A DNA stretch of 64,000 bases from CAIKMD01 sp036501365 (GTDB lineage Bacteria > Pseudomonadota > Alphaproteobacteria > ATCC43930 > CGMCC-115725): assembly GCA_036501365.1 (NCBI GenBank), contig DASYAL010000078.1, forward strand, positions 73,906 to 137,905, in the 5' to 3' direction. Below the pieces are notes generated by a model. The model was not told where the DNA came from. It saw only the letters and a list, made by a program, of their open reading frames with translations, and ran no database searches. The position numbers and the translations under genes were made by a program. This document shows positions 27,071-36,596 of this stretch, in pieces (position 1 is the first letter of the stretch; each line of letters begins with the position of its first letter).

Positions 27071-27913
27071 TCAGCGCAGGCTGACGTCGGTCGCGCCGGT
27101 TGCGGACCCTTCGCGGTCGAAGTTCCAGATGCCGGTGATCGGCGTCTGGCCGACGCTGTTGGCCAGAGGCGGCAGGCCGTACATCGCGAGGATCGTGCGC
27201 AGCACGGTATAGTGATTGATCCGCTGCGGGTAGCGCCCCGGCGTCACATGCGCGCCGACGATGATGGTTGGGATGCGATTCTGCGCGCCGTCATCGTCCT
27301 CGTCGAAGGTGACGATCAGCAGCGAATTGTGGGTCCGCGCCCATTGCGTATAAGCCGCGAGATGCTTCTCGGCCCAGTCGTTGCCCTGCTCGATCGTGCC
27401 GTCATGCATGTCGTCGTCGAGATCGGGCACGACGAAAGCGACCGTCGGCAGATCGGCGAAATTCGCGGGGAAGCGCGCCAGCGTCCGCTCGACGCCTTGC
27501 GAATCGGCAAAAGATTCCCAGGGATTGTGTTTGCGCGGCGAGCCCGGCTCGACATAGCCGATGAAAGTCTTGTGCGCGGCGAGCAAAGCACCGGCGAGCG
27601 TCGGCGCGTTGTAGCTGTGATAACCGTCGTCGCGGATGCCCTGGGTCGAGCCGCTGAACAACGCGAAATAATTGGGCTCGCTGGGATGGGTGATCGCGAA
27701 AGCGTTGGTGAAGTTCGCGCCTTGATCGGCGAGACGACGGAGGAACGCGGTCTGTCCGCCATCCATGATCTGATCGTAGGAATGATTCTCCATCATCACC
27801 ACGATGACGTGATCGGGTGCGGGCAACTCGAGCGGAGACGTATCGGCGAAAGAAGGAAGAGACGAGACAAGCATCGCGGCAGCAAAAGCCGCGAGCAAAC
27901 CGTACCATTTCAT
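27071..27913 (-). CDS. Exported phosphoesterase (acid phosphatase/phospholipase C-like)
   Basis: A 280-residue protein with a signal peptide ending near SFA-D. The segment VVMMENHSYDQIMDG is the signature of the phosphoesterase family (PF04185 type), and the nucleophile-side NAFAITHPSEPNYFALFSG and the metal-binding DEDDDG fit as well. It likely removes phosphate from periplasmic phosphomonoesters or lipids. Length is that of the short, AcpA-like group rather than the longer phospholipases. Confidence 0.88.
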   Translation of the reverse strand: MKWYGLLAAFAAAMLVSSLPSFADTSPLELPAPDHVIVVMMENHSYDQIMDGGQTAFLRRLADQGANFTNAFAITHPSEPNYFALFSGSTQGIRDDGYHSYNAPTLAGALLAAHKTFIGYVEPGSPRKHNPWESFADSQGVERTLARFPANFADLPTVAFVVPDLDDDMHDGTIEQGNDWAEKHLAAYTQWARTHNSLLIVTFDEDDDGAQNRIPTIIVGAHVTPGRYPQRINHYTVLRTILAMYGLPPLANSVGQTPITGIWNFDREGSATGATDVSLR

Positions 27914-27997
27914 CGATCACAGCCTTCGACGCCGCCAGCCTGGGCAGACCCAGAACGCCCGGGTCAGCTAAATCCCGCGAGCGGCGATAAGGCTAAT

Positions 27998-29710
27998 TTA
28001 TGGCATATTCGAGAACTGCGGCAACTGCGACAGATCGCGCGCGATGCCATTGCCTCGCTCAAGCTTTGCCTCGGGCGAAAGCTGCGAGAGGCGGTGCCAA
28101 AGGTAGCAGGCCGCCGCGATGCCGCCGAAAAACGCGCCGACCAGCAACGGCGTCAAATAGCCAAGCCACAGTATCGGCACCAGTACGAAGAGGATGTCGT
28201 CGAAATCGAACCCATGGCGCGACGGCACGGTTTTCTGGCCAATCCGCAGCTCGAGCGCTTCGGCGAGGATGCCGGCGGCGGCGATCGCCACAGTGGCGAC
28301 CGCGCCGATCGCCAGCGACCACTCGCCGAGCATGCCGCCGTGCAGACTGACGCCGATGGCGAAGAAGATCACTGCGTTGATGACGACATCGCCCCAATAG
28401 TCGAGCCGCCGGCCGCGTTCGGTGCACCGACGCGTGAGCCGCGCGAACTCGCCGTCACCGCGATCGAGCACGGCCGAGACCAGCCACAACAGCGCCGCCG
28501 CACGGTTCCAGTCCGATCGTCCGACGCAGCAGGCGACACAGGCGCCAAGACCGGTGGCAATGCGCAGCCAGGTGATGCTGTTCGGCGTGAGGCGCGTTGC
28601 CGCGAACGGACGCAGCAGCGCGCGGGCGAAGCGGCGCACATAGGAATTGGAGTGGCTCGACGGCGCCGTGACCGGCGCCGCGGGCTGTGCGACGGCCGCG
28701 GCGAGCAGTTGCCGCAGCTCGACCGCTTGCCAGCTGCACAGCGCCGGCAGTCCCAAGACGATCTGGCGCACGCGCTTCACCAGCGAGAGCGCGAGCGCGG
28801 TCTCAGCCGGCACGCCGAGCGCGCCGCCGATCGCGATATAGGCGCCCTCTTGGACGCCGAGCGCAGCCGGGACGAAGAAGCCGAGGCCGGTGATCGCCTG
28901 GCTGAGGCTTTCGAGCACGAGCCCCCCCGACAGGCTGATCGGATGGCCCATGAAGGTAAGCGCCAGCCAGACCTCGCCCGCGCCGACGATCCAGCCGGCG
29001 AGATGCCACCCCACGGCGGCAGCGACGCGCTCGGGACGATAGATCGCGCGGATCGCTTGCGCGAAGCGCTCGATCTGGCGGAACAGCGGCTGGCGGCCGC
29101 TGACGATCCACGCGGCGATACGGCGCTCGATATCGCGGAACCATCGCGTCTGGCGTGCGAGGAACAACGCCGCGAGACCCGCAATCACAACAAACAGCGC
29201 CAGTGAGACGGTCTCGGTGAGCCGCGTTCTGCCGCCAATGGCGAGCATCAACGCCAAGCCGATCACGGTGAACGGTATCTGGCTCAGCGCCTCGGTCAGC
29301 TTGTCGAGCACGACGCTGCCGCCAGCGCGCTCGGCGGGGATGCCGCGCAAGGCGAGCATGCGCGCGCCCACAACTTCGCCGCCGACCTGCGCGACCGGCA
29401 ACAGCAGATTGGTCGCCTCGCGCACCCATCGCGCCCAGATGAAATCGAGCAGCGATGCGCCCGCCTGGTCTCGCAATAGAACGCGCCAAGCGATGCCGTC
29501 GCAAGCGATCACGACCACATGCAGCGCAATCACGAGGCCGAGCGCCGAGCCGAGCGTCGCGAAATCGCCGATGATGTCGCCGGCACGCTCGTTCCGGATC
29601 ACCCAGGCAAGGATGACAACAAAGCCGACGATCGCCGCCAGCCCGACCGCAACGTGCCAGCCGCGTTGCGACAAACTCCGCCGCGGCTGAAGTGAAGTTA
29701 CGGTGCTCAT
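27998..29710 (-). CDS. Fusion: flippase-like (HpnL/LPG-synthase TM type) membrane domain plus CDP-alcohol phosphotransferase
   Basis: The 570-residue protein has two domains. Residues about 15-330 form a multi-helix membrane domain of the lysylphosphatidylglycerol-synthase/HpnL flippase-like type, with GGEVVGARML and FFVPAALGVQEGAY. The C-terminal third is a CDP-alcohol phosphotransferase with the full signature D-x2-DG-x2-AR-x8-G-x3-D-x3-D, seen as DRGDGEFAR and then GRRLDYWGD. It probably makes a phospholipid from a CDP-activated alcohol and may move it across the membrane. ATG 29710 is preferred; 29785 would start inside a strong hairpin. The substrate alcohol is unknown. Confidence 0.82.
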   Translation of the reverse strand: MSTVTSLQPRRSLSQRGWHVAVGLAAIVGFVVILAWVIRNERAGDIIGDFATLGSALGLVIALHVVVIACDGIAWRVLLRDQAGASLLDFIWARWVREATNLLLPVAQVGGEVVGARMLALRGIPAERAGGSVVLDKLTEALSQIPFTVIGLALMLAIGGRTRLTETVSLALFVVIAGLAALFLARQTRWFRDIERRIAAWIVSGRQPLFRQIERFAQAIRAIYRPERVAAAVGWHLAGWIVGAGEVWLALTFMGHPISLSGGLVLESLSQAITGLGFFVPAALGVQEGAYIAIGGALGVPAETALALSLVKRVRQIVLGLPALCSWQAVELRQLLAAAVAQPAAPVTAPSSHSNSYVRRFARALLRPFAATRLTPNSITWLRIATGLGACVACCVGRSDWNRAAALLWLVSAVLDRGDGEFARLTRRCTERGRRLDYWGDVVINAVIFFAIGVSLHGGMLGEWSLAIGAVATVAIAAAGILAEALELRIGQKTVPSRHGFDFDDILFVLVPILWLGYLTPLLVGAFFGGIAAACYLWHRLSQLSPEAKLERGNGIARDLSQLPQFSNMP

Positions 29711-29784
29711 GAACGCCGACCCGCAAGAGCAACGGCCGATATGCCGCCCACGAGTGAACCCGGGTGCAAATGATCCGTTCCGCA

Positions 29785-29808
29785 AAAGCGCGCGATCGCG
29801 CGCGCTTT
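29785..29808 (-). terminator. Hairpin downstream of clpB, terminator-like
   Basis: A 10-bp perfect stem (AAAGCGCGCG / CGCGCGCTTT) with loop ATCG. Read on the minus strand it is followed by a short T-run (CTTTTGC). It lies 90 bases after the clpB stop and before the flippase/CDP-alcohol gene, so it probably ends the clpB transcript. Confidence 0.6.
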
Positions 29809-29898
29809 ACGGCAGCTTTACGGTGAGATTGGGATCAGTGCGACGACACTGCGACGCAAACACCTCGCCGCCGATCGAAGGGCAGGCGAAGGCAACAG

Positions 29899-32499
29899 TT
29901 ACGCCGCTACTGCTTTCGCCTGACCATCGCCGGTGATCTTGAGAGTGTCTTCGCCGCTGGTTGTCACCTTGACGGTTTCGCCATCGACGATCTGTCCGCT
30001 CAGAATCATCTCGGCGAGCGGGTTCTGCAGCTCGCGCTGGATCACGCGCTTCAAAGGCCGCGCGCCATAGACCGGATCGTAGCCAACCTCGGCGAGCCAC
30101 TCTTTCGCCTTGTCGTCGACCACGAGGGTCAGCTTGCGGTCCGCGAGCAGCTTCTGCAAACGCTGCAGCTGGATCGCGACGATGCCTTTCATGTCGGCGC
30201 GCGATAGGCGATGGAACACCAGGATCTCGTCGAGCCGGTTGAGAAATTCCGGCCGGAACGCGCCGCGCACGATCGCCATCACCTGATCGCGCGCCTTGCG
30301 CATATCGGCGTCCTCGGGCAATGCCGCCAACACCTCGCTGCCGAGATTGGAGGTCAGCACGATCAGCGTGTTGCGGAAATCGACGGTACGGCCCTGACCG
30401 TCGGTCAGGCGGCCGTCGTCGAGCACCTGCAGCAGCACGTTGAAGACGTCGGGATGCGCCTTCTCGACCTCATCGAAGAGGATCACCTGATAGGGCCGGC
30501 GTCGCACCGCCTCGGTAAGGCTCCCGCCCTCTTCATAGCCGACATAGCCCGGCGGCGCGCCAATCAGCCGCGCGACCGAGTGCTTCTCCATGTATTCCGA
30601 CATGTCGATGCGCAGCATCGCCTGCTCATTGTCGAACAGGAACTCGGCGAGCGCGCGGGCAAGCTCGGTCTTGCCGACGCCGGTCGGCCCCAGGAAAAGG
30701 AACGAGCCGATCGGCCGGTTCGGATCCTGCAAGCCGGCGCGCGCGCGCCGGATCGCATTGGCGACCGCCACCACCGCCTCGTCCTGGCCGACGACGCGAT
30801 GCTTCACGTTGTCTTCCATGTGGAGGAGCTTGTCGCGCTCGCCTTCGAGCATCTTGTCGACCGGAATGCCGGTCCAGCGCGAGACCACGCCGGCGATGTG
30901 CTCGGCGGTCACCGCCTCCTCGATCATGCGATGGCTCTCGGCTTCCTCGGCCGCTTTGAGCTTGCGATCGAGATCGGGGATCACGGCATAGGTAAGCTCG
31001 CCGGCGCGCGTGAAGTCGCCCTTGCGCTGCGCCTGCTCGAGTTCGATGCGTGCCTGATCGAGTTGCTCTTTGAGCTTCTGCGCCGACGCCATCTTGTCCT
31101 TCTCGGCGTGCCACTGCGCGGTCAGCTCGGCGGATTGCTTCTCGAGTCCGGTCAGCTCCTCGACCAGCTTCTCGAGCCGGTCCTTCGACGCCGCGTCGGT
31201 TTCCTTCTTCAGCGCCTCACGCTCGATCTTGAGCTGGACGATGCGGCGATCGAGCTCGTCGATCTCCTCGGGCTTCGATTCGGCTTCCATGCGCAGGCGC
31301 GACGCGGCCTCATCCATGAGGTCGATGGCCTTGTCGGGCAGGAAACGGTCGGTGATGTAGCGATTCGACAAAGTCGCCGCGGCGACGATCGCAGCATCGG
31401 TGATGCGCACGCCGTGATGGACCTCGTATTTTTCCTTGATGCCGCGGAGGATCGAGATCGTGTCCTCGACCGTCGGCTCGGAGACGAAGACCGGCTGGAA
31501 ACGCCGCGCCAGCGCAGCGTCCTTCTCGATATGCTTCCTGTATTCGTCGAGCGTAGTCGCGCCGACGCAATGCAGCTCGCCGCGCGCCAGCGCCGGCTTC
31601 AGCATGTTCGAGGCATCCATAGCGCCGTCGGCCTTACCGGCGCCGACGAGGGTGTGCAGCTCGTCGATGAAGACGATGATCTCGCCTTCTGAGGCGGTGA
31701 TCTCGGCGAGCACGGCCTTGAGGCGCTCTTCGAACTCGCCGCGGAACTTCGCGCCCGCCACCATCGCGCCGAGATCGAGCGCTAAGAGGCGCTTCTCCTT
31801 GAGGCTGTCGGGCACGTCGCCATGGACGATGCGCAACGCTAGCCCCTCGACGATCGCGGTCTTGCCGACGCCGGGCTCGCCGATCAGCACGGGATTGTTC
31901 TTGGTGCGTCGCGACAGCACTTGGATCGTGCGACGAATCTCCTCGTCGCGTCCGATCACCGGGTCGAGCTTGCCGTCGCGCGCCGCGGCGGTGAGGTCGC
32001 GGGCGTATTTCTTCAGCGCGTCGTAACCTTCCTCGGCCGAGGTGCTGTCGGCCTTGCGGCCCTTGCGGATCTGCTCGATCGCGGCATTGAGCGATTGCGC
32101 CGATATGCCGGCCGTGGCCAGCGCCTTGGCGGCGGGCGTGTTGCGGTCAAGGGTCATCGCCAAGAGCAGCCGCTCAACGGTGACGAAACTGTCGCCGGCC
32201 TTGTCGGCGAGCTTCTCGGCCTCGGCGAACAGCCGGTTCAGTTCAGTGGAGAGATAGACCTGGCCGTTGCCGCCTTCGACGCGCGGTAGCTTGTCGAGCG
32301 CGGCATCGACCGCGCTTGCGACCGCTTTCGGTTCGCCGCCCGCGGCGCGGATCAGATTGGCGCAAAGCCCTTCCTTGTCCTCGATCAGAACCTTGAGCAG
32401 ATGGTCGGGCGTGATCTGCTGCTGCCCGCGGCGCTGCGCGAGCGTCTGCGCTGCCTGCACGAATCCCTTGGCGCGCTCGGTATATTTCTCGAAATCCAT
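29899..32499 (-). CDS. clpB: Chaperone ClpB (disaggregase)
   Basis: An 866-residue AAA+ disaggregase with the standard ClpB layout: double Clp_N domain at 1-145, first AAA domain with Walker A GEPGVGKT near residue 205, a coiled-coil middle domain (about 400-530) and second AAA with GPTGVGKT near residue 605, then the C-terminal D2 small domain. It rescues aggregated proteins with DnaK. A strong heat-shock promoter lies 70 bases upstream. It is a full-length member with no visible defect. Confidence 0.98.
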   Translation of the reverse strand: MDFEKYTERAKGFVQAAQTLAQRRGQQQITPDHLLKVLIEDKEGLCANLIRAAGGEPKAVASAVDAALDKLPRVEGGNGQVYLSTELNRLFAEAEKLADKAGDSFVTVERLLLAMTLDRNTPAAKALATAGISAQSLNAAIEQIRKGRKADSTSAEEGYDALKKYARDLTAAARDGKLDPVIGRDEEIRRTIQVLSRRTKNNPVLIGEPGVGKTAIVEGLALRIVHGDVPDSLKEKRLLALDLGAMVAGAKFRGEFEERLKAVLAEITASEGEIIVFIDELHTLVGAGKADGAMDASNMLKPALARGELHCVGATTLDEYRKHIEKDAALARRFQPVFVSEPTVEDTISILRGIKEKYEVHHGVRITDAAIVAAATLSNRYITDRFLPDKAIDLMDEAASRLRMEAESKPEEIDELDRRIVQLKIEREALKKETDAASKDRLEKLVEELTGLEKQSAELTAQWHAEKDKMASAQKLKEQLDQARIELEQAQRKGDFTRAGELTYAVIPDLDRKLKAAEEAESHRMIEEAVTAEHIAGVVSRWTGIPVDKMLEGERDKLLHMEDNVKHRVVGQDEAVVAVANAIRRARAGLQDPNRPIGSFLFLGPTGVGKTELARALAEFLFDNEQAMLRIDMSEYMEKHSVARLIGAPPGYVGYEEGGSLTEAVRRRPYQVILFDEVEKAHPDVFNVLLQVLDDGRLTDGQGRTVDFRNTLIVLTSNLGSEVLAALPEDADMRKARDQVMAIVRGAFRPEFLNRLDEILVFHRLSRADMKGIVAIQLQRLQKLLADRKLTLVVDDKAKEWLAEVGYDPVYGARPLKRVIQRELQNPLAEMILSGQIVDGETVKVTTSGEDTLKITGDGQAKAVAA

Positions 32500-32566
32500 C
32501 GTAACCCCTCCCGGAACGGCGCAGGCGGTCCCTCAACGAGGCAACCATCCGTCGTCTTCCGCCTGA

Positions 32567-32600
32567 AGATATGGGGTCGCGGCAGCGTCCGGCCAAGAGC
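32567..32600 (-). promoter_or_regulatory. RpoH (sigma-32)-type promoter of clpB
   Basis: On the minus strand CTTG (32594-32597) is followed after 17 bases by CCCCATAT (-10; 32569-32576). This matches the alphaproteobacterial heat-shock consensus (CTTG, N17-18, CYTAT-T) and the E. coli CCCCAT -10. The start site would be near 32562, giving a leader of about 60 bases to clpB. Confidence 0.75.
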
Positions 32601-32667
32601 AGGCCGGCGGCGTTAACGATGTTCCGGGACCGCCGAAAAGCGGCCGATCGGCTTGGAATCCGGGGCC

Positions 32668-33150
32668 TTAAAGGGCGGCCGGACCGTCGGCCTCATCGCC
32701 GGCCGATTCCGGGATCATCGGCTGCGGCTGGCCCGAAGACTGGGGCTGCGCCTGTTGCGGCTGGGACTGCTGGCCATCGCCGAATTCGCCCTCGCCGTCC
32801 ATGCCGTTCATTTCGGTATCCGCCGGCGTCATAGGCCGCGGCGCCATGTGCTGGCCGTCGCCATTGGCCTGCATGATCCGATAATAGTGCTCGGCGTGCT
32901 GATAGAGGTTTTCTGCGGCGATTCGATCGCCGGCCGACGACGCCTCGCGCGCCAGCGCGATATAGCGTTCGAAAACCTGATAGGCATTGCCGCGGATTTT
33001 GACGCTGGGGCCGTTGCTGTCGAAAGTCTGCATCCGATGCGGCGGACGCGGACCGCGGTTATTGTTGTTGTTATTGTTGTTGTTGTGGCCGCCCATGTTG
33101 TTGGGATTGTGGTTACGGCCCCGGCCACGCTTGTTCTGACCTGGTCTCAT
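32668..33150 (-). CDS. DUF4167 domain protein
   Basis: A 160-residue protein. The N-terminus is basic with Arg, Gly, and a run of nine asparagines, then the conserved DUF4167 core (YQVFERYIALAREASSAGDRI and NLYQHAEHYYRI). The C-terminal third is rich in Gln and Pro and likely disordered. ATG 33150 has AAAGG just upstream. The family is typical of alphaproteobacteria and lies here, as elsewhere, beside prmC/prfA and clpB. Its function is unknown; the basic Arg/Gly/Asn start suggests RNA or ribosome binding. Confidence 0.9.
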   Translation of the reverse strand: MRPGQNKRGRGRNHNPNNMGGHNNNNNNNNNRGPRPPHRMQTFDSNGPSVKIRGNAYQVFERYIALAREASSAGDRIAAENLYQHAEHYYRIMQANGDGQHMAPRPMTPADTEMNGMDGEGEFGDGQQSQPQQAQPQSSGQPQPMIPESAGDEADGPAAL

Positions 33151-33384
33151 GACACCTTTGAAGTCTTGATGCATGTGCTGTCGATCTACCGTTTCGTTGT
33201 TCTTTAGAGGCCCCTTAGCGTCCGAATTCGTACAGGACGCCTTTGCGGCTTGGGGGAGTTGCCGGCGCCTCAATGGCGCTGAGCCTCGTGGCTCCAATCA
33301 TTTTCCGAGGGTCACCCTAGACGGGAAGGGCTCAATGAATCCAATGGTTTTTTTAACCGACACGGGTTTTCTGTGATTGATTTT

Positions 33385-34260
33385 TCAGAGCGTTGCAACG
33401 ACGCAACGCTCGATATCCGCTAGGTCCCGCCTTACTGCCGCGATCGTTAATCCCGCCTCGCTAAATATTCGCGCTGCTTGCGATGCCTGACCGGCACCCA
33501 CCTCGATATAAGCGCGGCCCAAAGAAGCCAAAGAACGGCGGATCGCAGGGCCAAGAGCGCGGTAGGCGGCAAGTCCATCGAAGCCGCCATCGAGGGCGAT
33601 AACCGGATCGAATTCCCGCACCTCCAGCGGCAACCGTCCGATCTCGCTGCTTGGAATATAGGGAGGATTGGCAAGGATTACATCAGCGGGCTGGTCGATT
33701 TGGCAATCCCAGCCGCCCAGCTGGAATTTGGTCCGGGCGGCGAGACCGAGCGCTGCGGCGTTGCACCGCGCCATCGCCAAGGCTCCCGGCGCGATGTCGA
33801 TACCGACCCCCCGTGACGATGGGAGCTCGGAGAGGAGCGCCAAAAGCAGGCACCCTGTCCCGGTGCCGTAGTCCACGACCCGCAACCTATCGGCGCGGCC
33901 GGGAAGGTCGGCGAGGGCCGCCGCAACGAGGGCTTCGCTGTCGGGACGCGGATCGAGCGTATCGCCCGAAAGAGCGAAATCGAGGCTCCAGAATTCGCGC
34001 CGGCCACGCAACCGCGAGAACGGCTCGCCGCGCGCCCGCCGCGCGACGAGTTGCTCGGCCGCGGCCAGAGCCCCGGATTCGACCGCACGCTCCGGCCAGC
34101 CGAGCACCGCTGTAGGCTCGGTGGACAACGCCAGCGCCACCACAAGACGCGCTTCACGGCGCGGCTCGGCGATGCCAGCCGCGGCGAGCTGCTTTGCCGC
34201 CGCGGCGAGCAACGCGCCGACCGTCGCCGCCGCCGCGGTCGAAGACGTCGCGGCGCTCAT
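33385..34260 (-). CDS. prmC: Release factor glutamine methyltransferase PrmC
   Basis: A 291-residue SAM-dependent enzyme that methylates the glutamine of the GGQ loop of release factors. The substrate motif NPPYIP is near residue 190, and the SAM-binding loop VDYGTGTGCLLLALL precedes it. It starts inside the last four bases of prfA (34257-34260), so it is coupled to its own substrate's gene. It ends 235 bases from the DUF4167 gene, which may have its own promoter. Confidence 0.95.
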   Translation of the reverse strand: MSAATSSTAAAATVGALLAAAAKQLAAAGIAEPRREARLVVALALSTEPTAVLGWPERAVESGALAAAEQLVARRARGEPFSRLRGRREFWSLDFALSGDTLDPRPDSEALVAAALADLPGRADRLRVVDYGTGTGCLLLALLSELPSSRGVGIDIAPGALAMARCNAAALGLAARTKFQLGGWDCQIDQPADVILANPPYIPSSEIGRLPLEVREFDPVIALDGGFDGLAAYRALGPAIRRSLASLGRAYIEVGAGQASQAARIFSEAGLTIAAVRRDLADIERCVVATL

Positions 34261-35333
34261 TCGACTTCCGCGAGCCGCGCGGCCTGATCCTCGGCCAAGA
34301 GCGCATCGATGATCTCGTCGAGCGCCTCGCCGGTCATCACCTTGTCGATCTTGTAGAGCGTCAGGTTGATGCGGTGATCGGTGACGCGGCCTTGCGGGAA
34401 ATTGTACGTGCGGATGCGCTCGGAGCGGTCGCCGCTGCCGACCTGGCTCTTGCGCGAGGCGGCGCGCGCCGCCTCCTTCTCCTGCCGCTCGCGTTCATAG
34501 AGCCGCGCGCGCAGCACCTTCATCGCTTTGGCCTTGTTCTTGTGCTGCGATTTCTCGTCCTGCTGCTGCACGACAACGCCGGTCGGCAGATGGGTGATGC
34601 GCACGGCGCTATCGGTGGTGTTGACCGATTGCCCGCCCGGGCCGCTCGAGCGGAAGACGTCGATGCGCAGATCCTTGTCGTCGATCTTGATGTCGACCTC
34701 TTCGGCCTCGGGCAGCACCGCCACCGTCGCCGCCGACGTATGGATGCGGCCCGACCCTTCGGTCTCGGGCACGCGCTGCACGCGATGCACGCCCGACTCG
34801 AATTTGAGACGATGAAATACAGCGCGGCCAGTGATCGAGGCGATCGCTTCCTTGAAGCCGCCGATGCCGGTCTCCGAAAGATCCATGATCTCGAAGCGCC
34901 AGCCATGGAGCGCCGCGTAGCGCTGATACATGCGGAAGAGCGCGGCAGCGAACAGCGCCGCCTCCTCGCCGCCGGTGCCGGCGCGCAGCTCGAGGATCGC
35001 GTTGCGCTCGTCGGCTTCGTCTTTCGGCAGCAACAGCAGTTTGATTTGCTGCTCGAGCTCGAGGATGCGCTTGTCGAAGGTCCTGAGCTCGGCTTCGGCG
35101 AGCGCCTTCATCTCGCTCTCGCCTTCGGTCGCGAGCAATTCGAGGTCCGCATGCTCGGCGCGCGCGCGCTGCCAGGTCTCGATGCTTTCGACCAGCGGCG
35201 TCAGCTCGCTGTATTCCTTCGAGAGCTTGGCGAACTCGCCGCCGCGCGACGGATCGGCAAGCGCGTCGCGCAGCTCGGCGTGGCGACGCACCACTTTCTC
35301 GAGCTTTCCTTCGAGCGGCGTCGGCTGCGGCAT
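34257..35333 (-). CDS. prfA: Peptide chain release factor 1
   Basis: A 358-residue class I release factor. The GGQ tripeptide is in SGPGGQSVNTTDSAVR (near residue 235), and the RF1 stop-codon recognition region lies upstream near residue 190. It acts in termination at UAA and UAG. Note that an in-frame UAG elsewhere in this window interrupts a peptidase gene, and RF1 is what would terminate there. It overlaps prmC by 4 bases and follows hisS by 14. Confidence 0.97.
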   Translation of the reverse strand: MPQPTPLEGKLEKVVRRHAELRDALADPSRGGEFAKLSKEYSELTPLVESIETWQRARAEHADLELLATEGESEMKALAEAELRTFDKRILELEQQIKLLLLPKDEADERNAILELRAGTGGEEAALFAAALFRMYQRYAALHGWRFEIMDLSETGIGGFKEAIASITGRAVFHRLKFESGVHRVQRVPETEGSGRIHTSAATVAVLPEAEEVDIKIDDKDLRIDVFRSSGPGGQSVNTTDSAVRITHLPTGVVVQQQDEKSQHKNKAKAMKVLRARLYERERQEKEAARAASRKSQVGSGDRSERIRTYNFPQGRVTDHRINLTLYKIDKVMTGEALDEIIDALLAEDQAARLAEVE

Positions 35334-35347
35334 AATCGTCTCGCGCT

Positions 35348-36592
35348 TCAGCGGAAGCCGGCGAGACGCCCGCTCAGCTCGGCCAGCGGCACCTCGACCT
35401 GCTCGCCGCTGTCGAGGTCGCGAAGGGCGGCGGCCTGACGCGCGATCTCGTCGTCGCCGAGGATCACGGCGGCGCGCGCCTTGATCTTGTCAGCACGCTG
35501 CAGCCGCCGGCGCAGATTGCCGGAATAGCCGAGCTCGACATGGAAGCCGTCGCGGCGCAGCGACTGCGCGAGCTGCAGCGCCAACGTCTCGGCCGACTTG
35601 CCGAGCGGCACCAGCGCGATCGGCCGCGGCGGAGGCGGCGGCTCATCAATCAGCAGCGCCAGCCGCTCGATGCCGGCCGCCCAGCCGACGCCCGGCGTCT
35701 CCGGCCCGCCCATCACCCCCATCAGCCCGTCATAGCGGCCACCGCCGAGGACGGTGCCTTGCGCGCCGAGGGACGTGGTGACGAATTCGAACGCAGTGTG
35801 GCAGTAATAGTCGAGACCGCGCACGAGGCGCGGGTTGAGCGCGAAGGTGATGCCGAGCGCTTGCAAACCGGCGCAGACCTCGGCGAAGAAATCGCTCGCC
35901 TCGGGCGTCAGGTAATCGGCGAACGACGGCGCGCCGGCATTGACGCGCTTGTCGCTTTCGTCCTTCGAATCGAGGATGCGCAGCGGATTGGTCTCGAGCC
36001 GGCGCTGGCTGTCCTCGGAAAGGCCGCTGCGATTGCCGCCGTAATACGCGACCAGCGCCGTGCGATAGGCGGCGCGGCTGGCGCTGTCGCCGAGGGTGTT
36101 CAGCTCGAGCACTGTATTCTTCAGCACGCCGAGCGCCTCGATGATCTCGGCCCCCAGGGCGATCAGCTCGATATCGGCGGTCGGCTGCGCCGCGCCGATC
36201 AGCTCGATATCGATCTGATGGAACTGGCGGAAGCGGCCCTTCTGCGGCCGCTCATAGCGGAACATCGGTCCCGCCGCGAAGAACTTCAGCGGCAGGCTTT
36301 GGGTAAGACCGTTCGAGAGCACCGCGCGCACGATTCCGGCAGTGTATTCCGGGCGCAGCGTGATCTCTTCACCGCCGCGATCCTCAAAAGTGTACATCTC
36401 CTTCGAGACGATATCGGTCGACTCGCCGATCGGCCGCGCGAACACCTCGGTGAATTCGAAGATCGGCGTCGCGATTTCCTGATAGCCGTAGCGCTCGGCG
36501 ATACGGCGCGCGGTCTCGATGACGGCGCGATGCCGGCGCAGGGCGTCCGGTAGGAGATCCTGGGTGCCGCGAACCGGCTGGAGACCGGCCAT
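35348..36592 (-). CDS. hisS: Histidyl-tRNA synthetase
   Basis: A 414-residue class II synthetase charging tRNA-His. Motif 2 region FRQFHQIDIELIG and the histidine-specific motif VRGLDYYCHTAFEF are present; the C-terminal 90 residues form the anticodon-binding domain. It starts 4 bases after the ispG stop, part of the rodZ-ispG-hisS-prfA-prmC run. Confidence 0.97.
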   Translation of the reverse strand: MAGLQPVRGTQDLLPDALRRHRAVIETARRIAERYGYQEIATPIFEFTEVFARPIGESTDIVSKEMYTFEDRGGEEITLRPEYTAGIVRAVLSNGLTQSLPLKFFAAGPMFRYERPQKGRFRQFHQIDIELIGAAQPTADIELIALGAEIIEALGVLKNTVLELNTLGDSASRAAYRTALVAYYGGNRSGLSEDSQRRLETNPLRILDSKDESDKRVNAGAPSFADYLTPEASDFFAEVCAGLQALGITFALNPRLVRGLDYYCHTAFEFVTTSLGAQGTVLGGGRYDGLMGVMGGPETPGVGWAAGIERLALLIDEPPPPPRPIALVPLGKSAETLALQLAQSLRRDGFHVELGYSGNLRRRLQRADKIKARAAVILGDDEIARQAAALRDLDSGEQVEVPLAELSGRLAGFR

Positions 36593-36596
36593 CGAG

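Noticed and set aside
27068..29206. A 712-codon open frame on the plus strand.
   Set aside because: It covers the phosphoesterase and the flippase/phosphotransferase genes on the other strand and has no recognisable protein features.
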